This document shows positions 1 through 6,081 of a DNA stretch of 8,209 nt, in pieces (position 1 is the first letter of the stretch; the number at the start of each line of letters is the position of its first letter). A model generated the notes under the pieces. The model saw nothing but the letters and a program-made list of their open reading frames with translations, ran no database searches and had not been told where the DNA came from. Location of the stretch: positions 1-8,209 of the forward strand of contig JAIRQB010000169.1 of assembly GCA_031256695.1 (NCBI GenBank), given 5' to 3'. Both the position numbers and the translations under genes were made by a program. This DNA comes from Elusimicrobiota bacterium. Its GTDB lineage: Bacteria > Elusimicrobiota > Endomicrobiia > Endomicrobiales > Endomicrobiaceae.

Positions 1-1223
1 GTTGAATTTGAAAAGATAAAAGACGAGCCATATGAGGCGGAAAGCGCTCCAATATTGCCACTTTTAGCATTGCTTGTAAAACTTACTATTGAATCTGAAA
101 AAGTCCAAAATGAGGCTGAAGAATAAATAGCAATTGCATTGTTTGTAAAACTTACGCTTGAATTTGCAAAAGAAAAATTTGCGCCGGCTATTGCATAAAT
201 TGCCCCGCTGTATACTCCGATATTTCCCGTAAAAGAAATCCGTGAATTTGAAACATTAAAGATTGAATTGCCGCTGGCTGCAACCGCTCCGCCTTTCGGC
301 GCTGAATTGCCCGTAAAAATTACCGTTGAATTTGAAAGGTCAAAACGCGAATTGTTATTTACAAAAATTGCCCCTCCGCTATCCGTTGCAGAATTTCCCG
401 TAAAAATTATTAAAGAATTTGAAAGGTCAAAACGCGAATTGCTATTTACAAAAATTGCCCCGCCTGAACCATCGGCTATATTATGCTCAAAAGTTATCGT
501 TGAAAGATAAGAATTAAATCTTGAACTGTCATAGACGGCAGCCGCGCCTCCTGAATCGGACGCGCTATTGTCTATAAAACTTGCCGAAGAATTGGAAAAA
601 CTAAATAAAGACGAACCTTCCGCAGAAATTGCTCCGCCATCGCCGCCTGATTTATTGTTGGTAAAACTAACCTTAGAATTTAAAAATGAAGCCTCTGAAT
701 CCTCATTAACGGAAATTGCCCCGGTGTTGCTGTTATTTCCTGTATTTAAAGTAAAAATCACATCGCCGTCTATAAAATTTGCCGTTGAATTAAATGTCCA
801 CACTGCCCCCATACCGTAAAAATTTTCAAAAACAAAATTGTGAAAGAAAAAGACCAATGGATATATTGCTGTGGGAGGCAGTGCCCCGTCTAACCTAAAA
901 CCAGTAGTATGGTTGATGCCGTCAAAAGTAAAGGAATTAGCGCCCGTTAAGCCTTTTATTGTTCCACTGCTTACTTCAATTAGCACATCGGCCAAAAATT
1001 GGAGAGGATTACCGAAATTAGATGTATCTATATTAAAATTGTCTTGCCCAACAGCATCTGAAAAATCATCAAACTCCGATTGCGCTGTCGCTTTATTTGG
1101 ATAAAAGATAAAAAAAGCAAAAAAAATGAGAAAAAGAGCAAAAAAACGGATACCCTGCAATGAAAAACCGTCTTTCAACAAAAAAATGGAACTTTTAACT
1201 GAACTGCCCTCAAAAGTTGACAT
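1..1223 (-). CDS. Pmp-like beta-helix repeat surface protein, N-terminal part (gene continues past the left edge)
   Basis: The minus strand is open for 407 codons from ATG at 1223 to the window edge, with no stop. I see a long n-region (residues 1-26, Lys10, Lys17, Arg26), a Phe-rich hydrophobic core (27-41) and a likely signal-peptidase site after Ala-Thr-Ala (45-47), so the protein is probably exported. A head region of roughly 150 residues follows. Then come about nine repeats of 28-30 residues, each with a GGAI/GAI-type start, a Ser/Asn-rich middle with Phe-x-Phe or Phe-Asp-Leu, and a Phe-Thr-Gly-Asn or Phe-Thr-Asn-Asn end. This pattern fits the chlamydial polymorphic outer membrane protein repeat and predicts a right-handed parallel beta-helix. 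By family analogy it may be an autotransporter adhesin with a C-terminal beta-barrel, but that end is not visible. A GAGGT ribosome binding site supports the start. The gene lies 60 bp downstream of the ABC ATPase and may share its transcript. The substrate or receptor is unknown. Confidence 0.85.
   Translation of the reverse strand, partial: MSTFEGSSVKSSIFLLKDGFSLQGIRFFALFLIFFAFFIFYPNKATAQSEFDDFSDAVGQDNFNIDTSNFGNPLQFLADVLIEVSSGTIKGLTGANSFTFDGINHTTGFRLDGALPPTAIYPLVFFFHNFVFENFYGMGAVWTFNSTANFIDGDVIFTLNTGNNSNTGAISVNEDSEASFLNSKVSFTNNKSGGDGGAISAEGSSLFSFSNSSASFIDNSASDSGGAAAVYDSSRFNSYLSTITFEHNIADGSGGAIFVNSNSRFDLSNSLIIFTGNSATDSGGAIFVNNNSRFDLSNSTVIFTGNSAPKGGAVAASGNSIFNVSNSRISFTGNIGVYSGAIYAIAGANFSFANSSVSFTNNAIAIYSSASFWTFSDSIVSFTSNAKSGNIGALSASYGSSFIFSNS
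301..474 (-). repeat. Two near-identical 87-bp tandem units inside the Pmp-like gene
   Basis: The 47 bases at 328-374 recur at 415-461 with a single mismatch, exactly 87 bp (29 codons) apart. Flanking bases in each unit are also largely conserved. Each unit encodes one GGAIFVN...SRFDLSNS...FTGNSA beta-helix rung. The other rungs share the protein motif but have diverged at DNA level, so this pair looks like a recent duplication and a possible site of repeat-number change. Confidence 0.8.
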
Positions 1224-1230
1224 TGAAAAT

Positions 1231-1235
1231 ACCTC
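1231..1235 (-). promoter_or_regulatory. Ribosome binding site of the Pmp-like gene
   Basis: GAGGT on the minus strand lies 7 bases before the ATG at 1223. It decides this start over downstream TTG codons and so supports the unusually long n-region of the signal peptide. I found no convincing -35/-10 pair in the 60 bp behind the ATPase gene, although the stretch is AT-rich and contains TATAAA-like strings. Confidence 0.65.
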
Positions 1236-1283
1236 ATTATGATTTTTTTTATATTGCTTGTTTCGGATTTTTTATATTGAGAA

Positions 1284-1964
1284 TTAGATTAGATATTCCA
1301 AGATGCGTTTTCGGAATTTTAGCATTTTTATCAATTTCCTTTCTCTATTGGGCGAAACCTTGCCTATTATCTTGCCCGCGCCCATTATATATATGTCTTT
1401 TGCTAGGGCAATGGCTTCTTCTAAATCGTGGGTCGCAAAGATAATAGTCTTATTGAAATGTCGCCATATTTTTAAAATATCCTCTTGCAAAGCCGTCTTT
1501 GTGCGGAAATCTAAAAAAGAAAAAGGCTCATCGGCTAAAATTATATCGGGATTATAAAGCAAAACGCGACCAAGGGACACTCTTTGAGCCATACCGCCTG
1601 ACAATTGAAAAGGATAGGCATTTCTAAAATCCATAAGCCCTAAAATCTTTAAAATCCCGTCAATTTGCTCTTTTTTTATGTTTTTTGAAGAAAAACGCAG
1701 GTTTTCTTCGGCATTAAGCCAAGGAAAAAGCCTCGGTTCTTGGAAAGATATGCCTATTTTAGCGTCGCCGCAATCTATTTTTCCGGCAGTCAAAGGCTCA
1801 ATTTGCGCTATCAATTTCAAAAGAGTGGTTTTCCCGCAACCGCTATATCCTACTATTGCCGAGATTTCAAAAGGCTCAAATTCACAAGAGATATTGTCAA
1901 CTGCCTTTATAATCTCTTTATCTATAGTATAGTGTTTTGATATGTTTTGAAGGGATATTTTCAT
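1284..1964 (-). CDS. ABC transporter ATP-binding protein, NitT/TauT/SsuB type
   Basis: This 226-residue protein is a complete nucleotide-binding domain that would power an importer from the cytoplasmic face. Visible motifs in order are Walker A GYSGCGKTT (39-47), Q-loop Gln75 within FQEPRLFPW (74-82), signature LSGGMAQR (121-128), Walker B IILADEP (141-147, catalytic Glu146), D-loop Phe-Leu-Asp (150-152) and switch His179. The FQEPRLFPW string is characteristic of the nitrate/sulfonate/taurine subfamily (TauB, SsuB, NrtD). Length is slightly short for the family (usually 240-260) because of a short C-terminal tail. The ATG overlaps the stop of the permease as ATGA, and GAGG lies 7 bases upstream, which indicates translational coupling. 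The substrate cannot be told from this subunit; sulfonates, nitrate, cyanate and pyrimidine or thiamine precursors are all known for relatives. Confidence 0.93.
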   Translation of the reverse strand: MKISLQNISKHYTIDKEIIKAVDNISCEFEPFEISAIVGYSGCGKTTLLKLIAQIEPLTAGKIDCGDAKIGISFQEPRLFPWLNAEENLRFSSKNIKKEQIDGILKILGLMDFRNAYPFQLSGGMAQRVSLGRVLLYNPDIILADEPFSFLDFRTKTALQEDILKIWRHFNKTIIFATHDLEEAIALAKDIYIMGAGKIIGKVSPNRERKLIKMLKFRKRILEYLI

Positions 1965-2719
1965 TTTTTAGCCTCTGCGCCCTTTCTGCCTTTAAAAAGA
2001 ATTTCCGATAAAAAGTTAAAAAAACAATCTATAGTCAAACCTAAAAAGCCTAAAACTATTATGCTTGCAAATATTATGTCTGTCCGCATAAAAGTCTCTG
2101 CATTTCTTATAAGGAAGCCGAGACCGCTGATTGCGGCTATAATTTCAGCGCCTACAAGAGAGCGGAAACTATATCCCATAGCAAGTTGCATCCCTGAAAA
2201 AATTGAAGGAAAAGCGCAGGGGAGCAAAATTCGGCGCAAGACGGCAAATCTTGAAAATTTAAAAGACTTTCCGACTTCAATCAATTTCTTATCAACATTT
2301 GAAATGCCTTCCGCCGTATTTATAAAAATAGGGAAACTTGAGGATAAAATTATCAAAGATATTTTGCTTAATTCCCCTATTCCAAACATCAAAATAAGGA
2401 TAGACAAGACGGCAAGAGGGGGGATATGGCGGACAAATTCAACTATTGCATAAAATAAGTCTTTGATTATTGAAAAACGGGCATAAAAAACGGCGCAAGG
2501 GATGCATATAATGACAGCGATAGAAAATCCTATAAAGACGCGACGCAAACTTACAAGGATATTGACAAAAAGAGAGCCGTCTTTTAGCGATTCAAACAAA
2601 TATAAAAAGACATCTTCCGGCGCAGGCACTAAAATTCTATTGAAAAGCGCTTTTTGAGAGGCTAAAGCCCAAAACGCCAGTATTATCATAGGTATAATTA
2701 AACTTTTAAAGATTTTCAT
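1961..2719 (-). CDS. ABC transporter permease, NitT/TauT/SsuC type (BPD_transp_1)
   Basis: This is an integral membrane subunit of 252 residues from the ATG at 2719, with about six hydrophobic segments. It carries RHIPPLA (about 97-103), matching the R-P/I-P-P-LA motif of the SsuC/TauC group. The cytoplasmic EAA-type loop (about 145-169) reads IEVGKSF...RRILLP and contacts the ATPase. I prefer the start at 2719 because AGGA lies 8 bases before it and the protein then begins MKIFKSLIIP, directly ahead of the first membrane helix. A longer reading from ATG at 2755 would add 12 residues, but that codon has no ribosome binding site and sits inside a heptamer simple repeat. The ATPase gene follows with an ATGA overlap. 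No periplasmic binding protein gene is visible in this window, so the third component must be encoded elsewhere or be missing. Confidence 0.9.
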   Translation of the reverse strand: MKIFKSLIIPMIILAFWALASQKALFNRILVPAPEDVFLYLFESLKDGSLFVNILVSLRRVFIGFSIAVIICIPCAVFYARFSIIKDLFYAIVEFVRHIPPLAVLSILILMFGIGELSKISLIILSSSFPIFINTAEGISNVDKKLIEVGKSFKFSRFAVLRRILLPCAFPSIFSGMQLAMGYSFRSLVGAEIIAAISGLGFLIRNAETFMRTDIIFASIIVLGFLGLTIDCFFNFLSEILFKGRKGAEAKK

Positions 2720-2752
2720 TTTTGTTTTCCTAATTTTCCCGCATACTTTTTC

Positions 2753-2787
2753 CATTTTTCATTTTTAATTTTTAATTTTCAATTTGC
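2753..2787. repeat. AT-rich heptamer simple repeat upstream of the permease
   Basis: Five consecutive 7-base units can be read in register on the plus strand: CATTTTT, CATTTTT, AATTTTT, AATTTTC, AATTTGC. The run contains the upstream alternative ATG of the permease (2755), which argues that the longer open reading frame start is a by-product of the repeat. Confidence 0.6.
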
Positions 2788-2833
2788 CTTTTTGCCTAGC
2801 CGGTTTTGCAGGCGACAGACCAAAATGCCCAAT

Positions 2834-2854
2834 TCAGAACTCTTAACTCTCAAC
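2834..2854. repeat. Second heptamer run (three units)
   Basis: Three 7-base units in register on the plus strand: TCAGAAC, TCTTAAC, TCTCAAC. Short heptameric tandem repeats of this kind are known in intergenic DNA of cyanobacteria and some other phyla. With only three degenerate units, chance cannot be excluded. Confidence 0.4.
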
Positions 2855-2861
2855 TAATTGC

Positions 2862-2880
2862 TTTAAGCAAAATGCTTAAA
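2862..2880. repeat. Inverted repeat TTTAAGCA - AAA - TGCTTAAA
   Basis: The 8-bp arms are perfect with a 3-base spacer. The copies of CTAATTGC at 2854-2861 and 2883-2890 flank it as direct repeats. It may be an operator or a small hairpin in a transcript. No T-run follows on either strand, so it is not a standard terminator. Confidence 0.5.
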
Positions 2881-2885
2881 CGCTA

Positions 2886-2899
2886 ATTGCCGCGGCAAT
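2886..2899. promoter_or_regulatory. Perfect 14-bp palindrome, possible operator
   Basis: ATTGCCGCGGCAAT is fully self-complementary and GC-rich in its core, within an otherwise AT-rich spacer, upstream of both divergent transcription units. A dimeric repressor site is one reading; this is inference from symmetry and position only. Confidence 0.35.
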
Positions 2900-2952
2900 A
2901 GAGCCTGCAATTTGCGCGATTTGCTTTCGCTATTCCATCATTGCTGTTTTCC

Positions 2953-2980
2953 TTGTCTGCCCTTTGATTTTTGCTATTAT
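2953..2980 (+). promoter_or_regulatory. Candidate sigma-70-type promoter for the pgpH operon
   Basis: TTGTCT (2953-2958) and TATTAT (2975-2980) are separated by 16 bases, and the -10 box is preceded by TGC (2972-2974), giving an extended -10 form. Transcription would start near 2987 and leave a leader of about 85 bases before the ATG at 3073. The candidate rests on consensus matching alone. Confidence 0.4.
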
Positions 2981-3072
2981 TGAGTAAGAAACAGCATTTA
3001 GACGGAAAAACAAGCGATAAAATCTTATCAAGTCTGCATAAAAATCCGCAAAAGTCTTGTTAAAAGGAAAAA

Positions 3073-4668
3073 ATGGACAAACTAAAATTATGGACCAGAA
3101 GCATCTTGCTGAGAATGGCAAAAGACTTGCGCCCCCATAAAACCCGCCCTGTTTTGAGAAATACCGTCAGAATCCTATATAAAGAAGTAAAAATCCCCGT
3201 TTTTATATCTGTCCCTTTTACAATAATAGTCATTTTCTTGATGATTTTTATGCAATTGGGGCTTGATTACAAATCCCTTTTTGCCGCTTTGGCTTTAGTT
3301 GCGGCTATCAGTTTTGCCTTTATTACAGAAGTCAATAAAGACAAATCAATACTCAAAGACAATGATGCCATAGTTTTAATCTGTTTAGTGGTGATAATAG
3401 GCATACTTGCCCTGCAAATATCCCAAGATTATTTATCGCCTCTGATTTTCCCTGTATCAGCCTTTACTGTGCTGACAGCAATACTTATAGGCTCGCGCAT
3501 AGCAGTAGTATATTTATTGTCTTTAACTGTTCTTGCGGCTATTTTGAGCGGCTCTCATTTTTATGTCTTTTTTTGCTTGTTTTGCTCTGCTCTTGCTGTA
3601 ATGCCAAGCGCCAATTTGGTCAGCCGAAGGACAGACTTTGTAATAATCGGCATAAGGACAGCCATAGCAGGCATACTCGTTTTGACTATGTTTTATCTAT
3701 TGGATACGCATGACTTTTTGCGCTATAAACAATCGGTATATTATGTCCTCTTAAACGGCGCTTTGACTGTGGCTGTTTTGCTTGTCTTAATGCCTATCTT
3801 TGAGAAAATTTTTTCAAGGACTACCAATATAAAACTCGTGGAATTGTCAGATTTCAATAATCCCTTGCTGAAAAAACTTATGCACGAGGCTCCCGGGACA
3901 TATCATCATTCAATAATGGCTGCCGCCATTGCCGAAAGAGCCGCTGAATCCATTGGAGAAAGCCCCCTTCTTGCAAGAGTATGCGCCTATTATCACGATA
4001 TAGGCAAATTGAAAAATCCAAAATACTTTGTAGAAAATCAAAATGCCGGTCAAAATCCTCACGAATACTTAACCCCCGCTATGTCTGCTTTAATTTTAGC
4101 AGCCCACGTAAAGGACGGAATCGCATTAGCGAGACAATATAATTTAGACAATGCGATAATAGATTCAATAGAGCAGCATCACGGGACATCTCTGATGTCT
4201 TTTTTTTATTCCAAAGCGCTTGAGATAAATTCAGAAGTCTCAAAAGAAACTTTCACATATCAAGGACCATCTCCCCGCTCAAAAATGGCGGCTATTACAA
4301 TGCTTGCTGATTCATCGGAAGCCGCCTGCAGGTCTATTGAGGATATTACGGCGGTAAAAATAAAGGATATGGTGGAAAGAATTTTAGAGCATAGATTTGA
4401 AGAGAGGCAATTTGACAAATGCCCTATCACATTAAAAGAAATACAGGATATAAAGGAAGGGATTATTTCAGCGCTTATCGGAATGTATCACGCAAGAATT
4501 GTATATCCAGATTCTTCAGAAGAAGCAGGTAAAGCGGAAAACGGCGCAGCCGCCGGTGGCGGGAAAAGCGTTTCCGCGCCTGAAGCAGAAATGCAAAACG
4601 GCTCTTTTATTGAAAAAGAAAGCGCTTTTGCCGAACAAGAGGATAATGAAAAAACAAAAAATTCTTAA
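3073..4668 (+). CDS. pgpH: Membrane HD-domain cyclic-di-AMP phosphodiesterase, PgpH/YqfF type, lacking the extracellular domain
   Basis: By family knowledge, PgpH hydrolyses the second messenger c-di-AMP to pApA at the inner face of the membrane. I see a basic cytoplasmic N-terminus (1-40), about eight hydrophobic helices (roughly 41-62, 67-86, 98-116, 121-140, 142-159, 161-179, 190-211, 222-243) and a C-terminal HD domain. All expected metal ligands are visible: His279 in GTYHHS, His308-Asp309 in YYHDIGK, His345, His369/His370 in EQHHG, and Asp413 in MLADSSEA. Usual members have about 700 residues and carry a large extracellular 7TMR-HDED domain between helix 1 and helix 2. Here only a few residues join them, giving 531 residues in all. 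The start is fixed by AAGGA just before the ATG and an in-frame TAA at 3061-3063. An Ala/Gly/Glu-rich tail (about 480-531) follows the HD domain, and its last codons overlap ybeY. It is the first gene of the operon. Confidence 0.93.
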   Translation: MDKLKLWTRSILLRMAKDLRPHKTRPVLRNTVRILYKEVKIPVFISVPFTIIVIFLMIFMQLGLDYKSLFAALALVAAISFAFITEVNKDKSILKDNDAIVLICLVVIIGILALQISQDYLSPLIFPVSAFTVLTAILIGSRIAVVYLLSLTVLAAILSGSHFYVFFCLFCSALAVMPSANLVSRRTDFVIIGIRTAIAGILVLTMFYLLDTHDFLRYKQSVYYVLLNGALTVAVLLVLMPIFEKIFSRTTNIKLVELSDFNNPLLKKLMHEAPGTYHHSIMAAAIAERAAESIGESPLLARVCAYYHDIGKLKNPKYFVENQNAGQNPHEYLTPAMSALILAAHVKDGIALARQYNLDNAIIDSIEQHHGTSLMSFFYSKALEINSEVSKETFTYQGPSPRSKMAAITMLADSSEAACRSIEDITAVKIKDMVERILEHRFEERQFDKCPITLKEIQDIKEGIISALIGMYHARIVYPDSSEEAGKAENGAAAGGGKSVSAPEAEMQNGSFIEKESAFAEQEDNEKTKNS

Positions 4669-5062
4669 TTTTTTTAATTTCAACTCAAAATGCAAGACTG
4701 ATTTGCAAAAATGCGCTCTTTCTGTTTTAAAATCTGAAAAAATCCATTCTTGCAATATAAATTTCATTTTAATCAGCGATGCTGAAATTAAAAAACTAAA
4801 TAGAAAATACCGCAAAACCAACCGCATCACAGATGTAATTTCTTTCTTAATAGACCCCAAAACTTTTACAGGCGACATTTATATAGCGAGAGAGCGTTCA
4901 AAAAAACAAGCGGAAACTTATAATCATATTTGGCTGATGGAACTTGCATATTTGACAATACACGGCGTCTTGCACCTCTGCGGATACAGCGATTACGCTC
5001 CCAAAAATAAAAAAATAATGTTTAAAAAACAGGATGAGATTTTTAAATGTATATTTTATTAG
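4646..5062 (+). CDS. ybeY: Endoribonuclease YbeY (rRNA maturation factor) with an altered third metal ligand
   Basis: YbeY is a cytoplasmic metal-dependent RNase that acts in 16S rRNA 3'-end maturation and ribosome quality control. From ATG 4646 the protein has 138 residues. It shows the family's LNRKYRKTNRITDVISF block (51-67), with the conserved functional Arg at 56, then GDIYIA (76-81) and the zinc motif region from His106. The family motif is HGxLHLxGYDH; here it reads HGVLHLCGYSD, so His106 and His110 are kept but the third His is Asp116. I chose ATG 4646 because GAGG lies directly upstream, although unusually close (3-4 bases), and because starts further upstream would add 49 residues without homology from within the pgpH tail. 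It overlaps pgpH by 23 bp and corC1 by 16 bp. The frame is intact, so this is a substitution rather than decay, unless Asp takes over metal binding. Confidence 0.88.
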   Translation: MKKQKILNFFNFNSKCKTDLQKCALSVLKSEKIHSCNINFILISDAEIKKLNRKYRKTNRITDVISFLIDPKTFTGDIYIARERSKKQAETYNHIWLMELAYLTIHGVLHLCGYSDYAPKNKKIMFKKQDEIFKCIFY

Positions 5063-6060
5063 GTCTTGCCGCTTTAATTTTTTGTTTGGCTGTTTCAACT
5101 TGGATTTCTGCGGCTGAGATTGCCATCACAAGTTTATCCAATGTCAGGGTAAAAAAACTGATAGCGCAAAAACCTCAACTTTCCAAAACGCTTTTTGCTT
5201 GGCTTCAATCCCCCCATAATTTGCTGACTCTCATTTTAACCATAAATGTCATAGCCGATATGCTAATCAGTTTCTTTTCAACCTTCATAGCGAAACAAAC
5301 TTTCTTTATGCTAAATAGACATATAACGGAACTCATCGCTTGGATTGTCGCATCTTTTGTCACTTTAATCATAGGCGAGACAGCGCCTAAAATTTATGCC
5401 CGCAAAAACCCGGAGAAAATTACAATTTTCTCAAGTCCAATACTTGCCGCCATAGAAAAACCGGCAAAATACTTTTTATATCCCATCGTCAAATTGACTG
5501 AATTTATAACTCCAAAGGCAAAAAATGCAAAGCAAGGCTCAAAATTGCTGGCAGAAGAAATAGAAACCATCATAAACGAAGGCGGCGCAAGCGGAGAATT
5601 AGACAATGACACGGGCAGTATGCTTAAAAGGACTCTTCGTTTTGGAGAGTTGTCGGCAAGTTCCATAATGACGCCTTTGCAAGATATAGATTCCGTTGAC
5701 CTCTCTTTAGAATACAATGAATTTTTAGAAAGATGCATAGAGACAGCCCGCAGCCGCATACCTGTTTGGCGGGGCAAAAACTCAAATATACTGGGCTATA
5801 TTCACATAAAGGATATTTTGCAAATTTGGAGAACAAAAAATGCGGGCAATATTTACAATTTGATAAAGCCCGCTTATTTTATAGACGGGGACAAAAAAAT
5901 AAATGAACTCTTGAGGGAATTCCAAAGCGGAAGGACGCATACCGCTTTTATAAAAAATAAAGAAGGCGCTGTAATAGGAATGGCGTCTATGGAAACTATT
6001 TTGGAAAAAATAGTCGGAGAGATTGCAGACGAATATGAAACTGACAAAATTAAAGATTAG
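5047..6060 (+). CDS. CNNM/CorC-family membrane protein, DUF21 plus CBS pair, without CorC_HlyC domain
   Basis: The 337-residue protein begins with a DUF21 (CNNM) membrane domain (about 1-155). It carries SAAEIAITSLS (21-31), the helix Asn of LTLILTIN (61-67) and the signature GETAPKIYARKN (110-121). An acidic helix (166-190) leads into CBS1 (about 206-262, with MTP and the RIPVW turn) and CBS2 (about 270-328, ending IVGEIADEYE). Relatives such as CorB/CorC and MpfA are linked to Mg2+ (and Co2+) efflux, with the CBS pair binding nucleotide in the cytoplasm. The C-terminal CorC_HlyC domain that many relatives carry is absent, because the frame stops shortly after CBS2. The ATG lies inside the end of ybeY (16-bp overlap), so translation is probably coupled. 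The old name hemolysin for this family should not be taken as a function. Confidence 0.88.
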   Translation: MYILLGLAALIFCLAVSTWISAAEIAITSLSNVRVKKLIAQKPQLSKTLFAWLQSPHNLLTLILTINVIADMLISFFSTFIAKQTFFMLNRHITELIAWIVASFVTLIIGETAPKIYARKNPEKITIFSSPILAAIEKPAKYFLYPIVKLTEFITPKAKNAKQGSKLLAEEIETIINEGGASGELDNDTGSMLKRTLRFGELSASSIMTPLQDIDSVDLSLEYNEFLERCIETARSRIPVWRGKNSNILGYIHIKDILQIWRTKNAGNIYNLIKPAYFIDGDKKINELLREFQSGRTHTAFIKNKEGAVIGMASMETILEKIVGEIADEYETDKIKD

Positions 6061-6081
6061 CCGTCAGAACAACTAATAAAA

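Larger units (their letters stand above)
2720..3072. other. Divergent intergenic region between the permease and pgpH
   Basis: About 350 bp separate the leftward ABC genes from the rightward operon, and I see no credible gene in them. Content from left to right is an AT-rich heptamer run (2753-2787), a second heptamer run (2834-2854), an 8-bp inverted repeat with a 3-base loop (2862-2880), a 14-bp perfect palindrome (2886-2899) and a rightward promoter candidate (2953-2980). A leftward promoter for the permease should also lie here, but I could not pick a convincing one. The minus-strand open frame over 2930-3121 runs into the start of pgpH and shows no protein-family features, so I treat it as non-coding. 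Confidence 0.6.

Noticed and set aside
301..474. CRISPR-like or mobile repeat at the near-identical 87-bp units
   Set aside because: The period is a whole number of codons and the units encode beta-helix rungs, so protein repeat duplication explains them.
268..1104. Plus-strand open frames (268-510, 568-819, 871-1104) in the left part
   Set aside because: They are antisense to one continuous minus-strand frame with a signal peptide and regular beta-helix repeats. Their repeated peptide patterns are the complement of those repeats.
1947..2453. Plus-strand frame of 168 codons
   Set aside because: It is antisense to the ABC permease, whose family motifs are clear. The frame is Lys/Ile-rich with no recognisable domain.
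2720..2755. Permease start at 2755
   Set aside because: That ATG lies in a heptamer simple repeat without a ribosome binding site, and the added residues are not typical of the family. It cannot be fully excluded.
2930..3121. Minus-strand frame of 63 codons in the divergent region
   Set aside because: It covers the pgpH start and ribosome binding site, has no family features, and its own start lacks a ribosome binding site that I can see.
4499..4645. A longer YbeY starting at 4499
   Set aside because: The extra 49 residues are Lys-rich frame-shadow of the pgpH tail and do not resemble YbeY. ATG 4646 with GAGG nearby gives a family-typical length.
4898..5836. Minus-strand frames at 4516-4878, 4898-5098, 5394-5777 and 5624-5836
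   Set aside because: All are antisense to pgpH, ybeY or corC1, which have clear domain motifs. They show no family features themselves.
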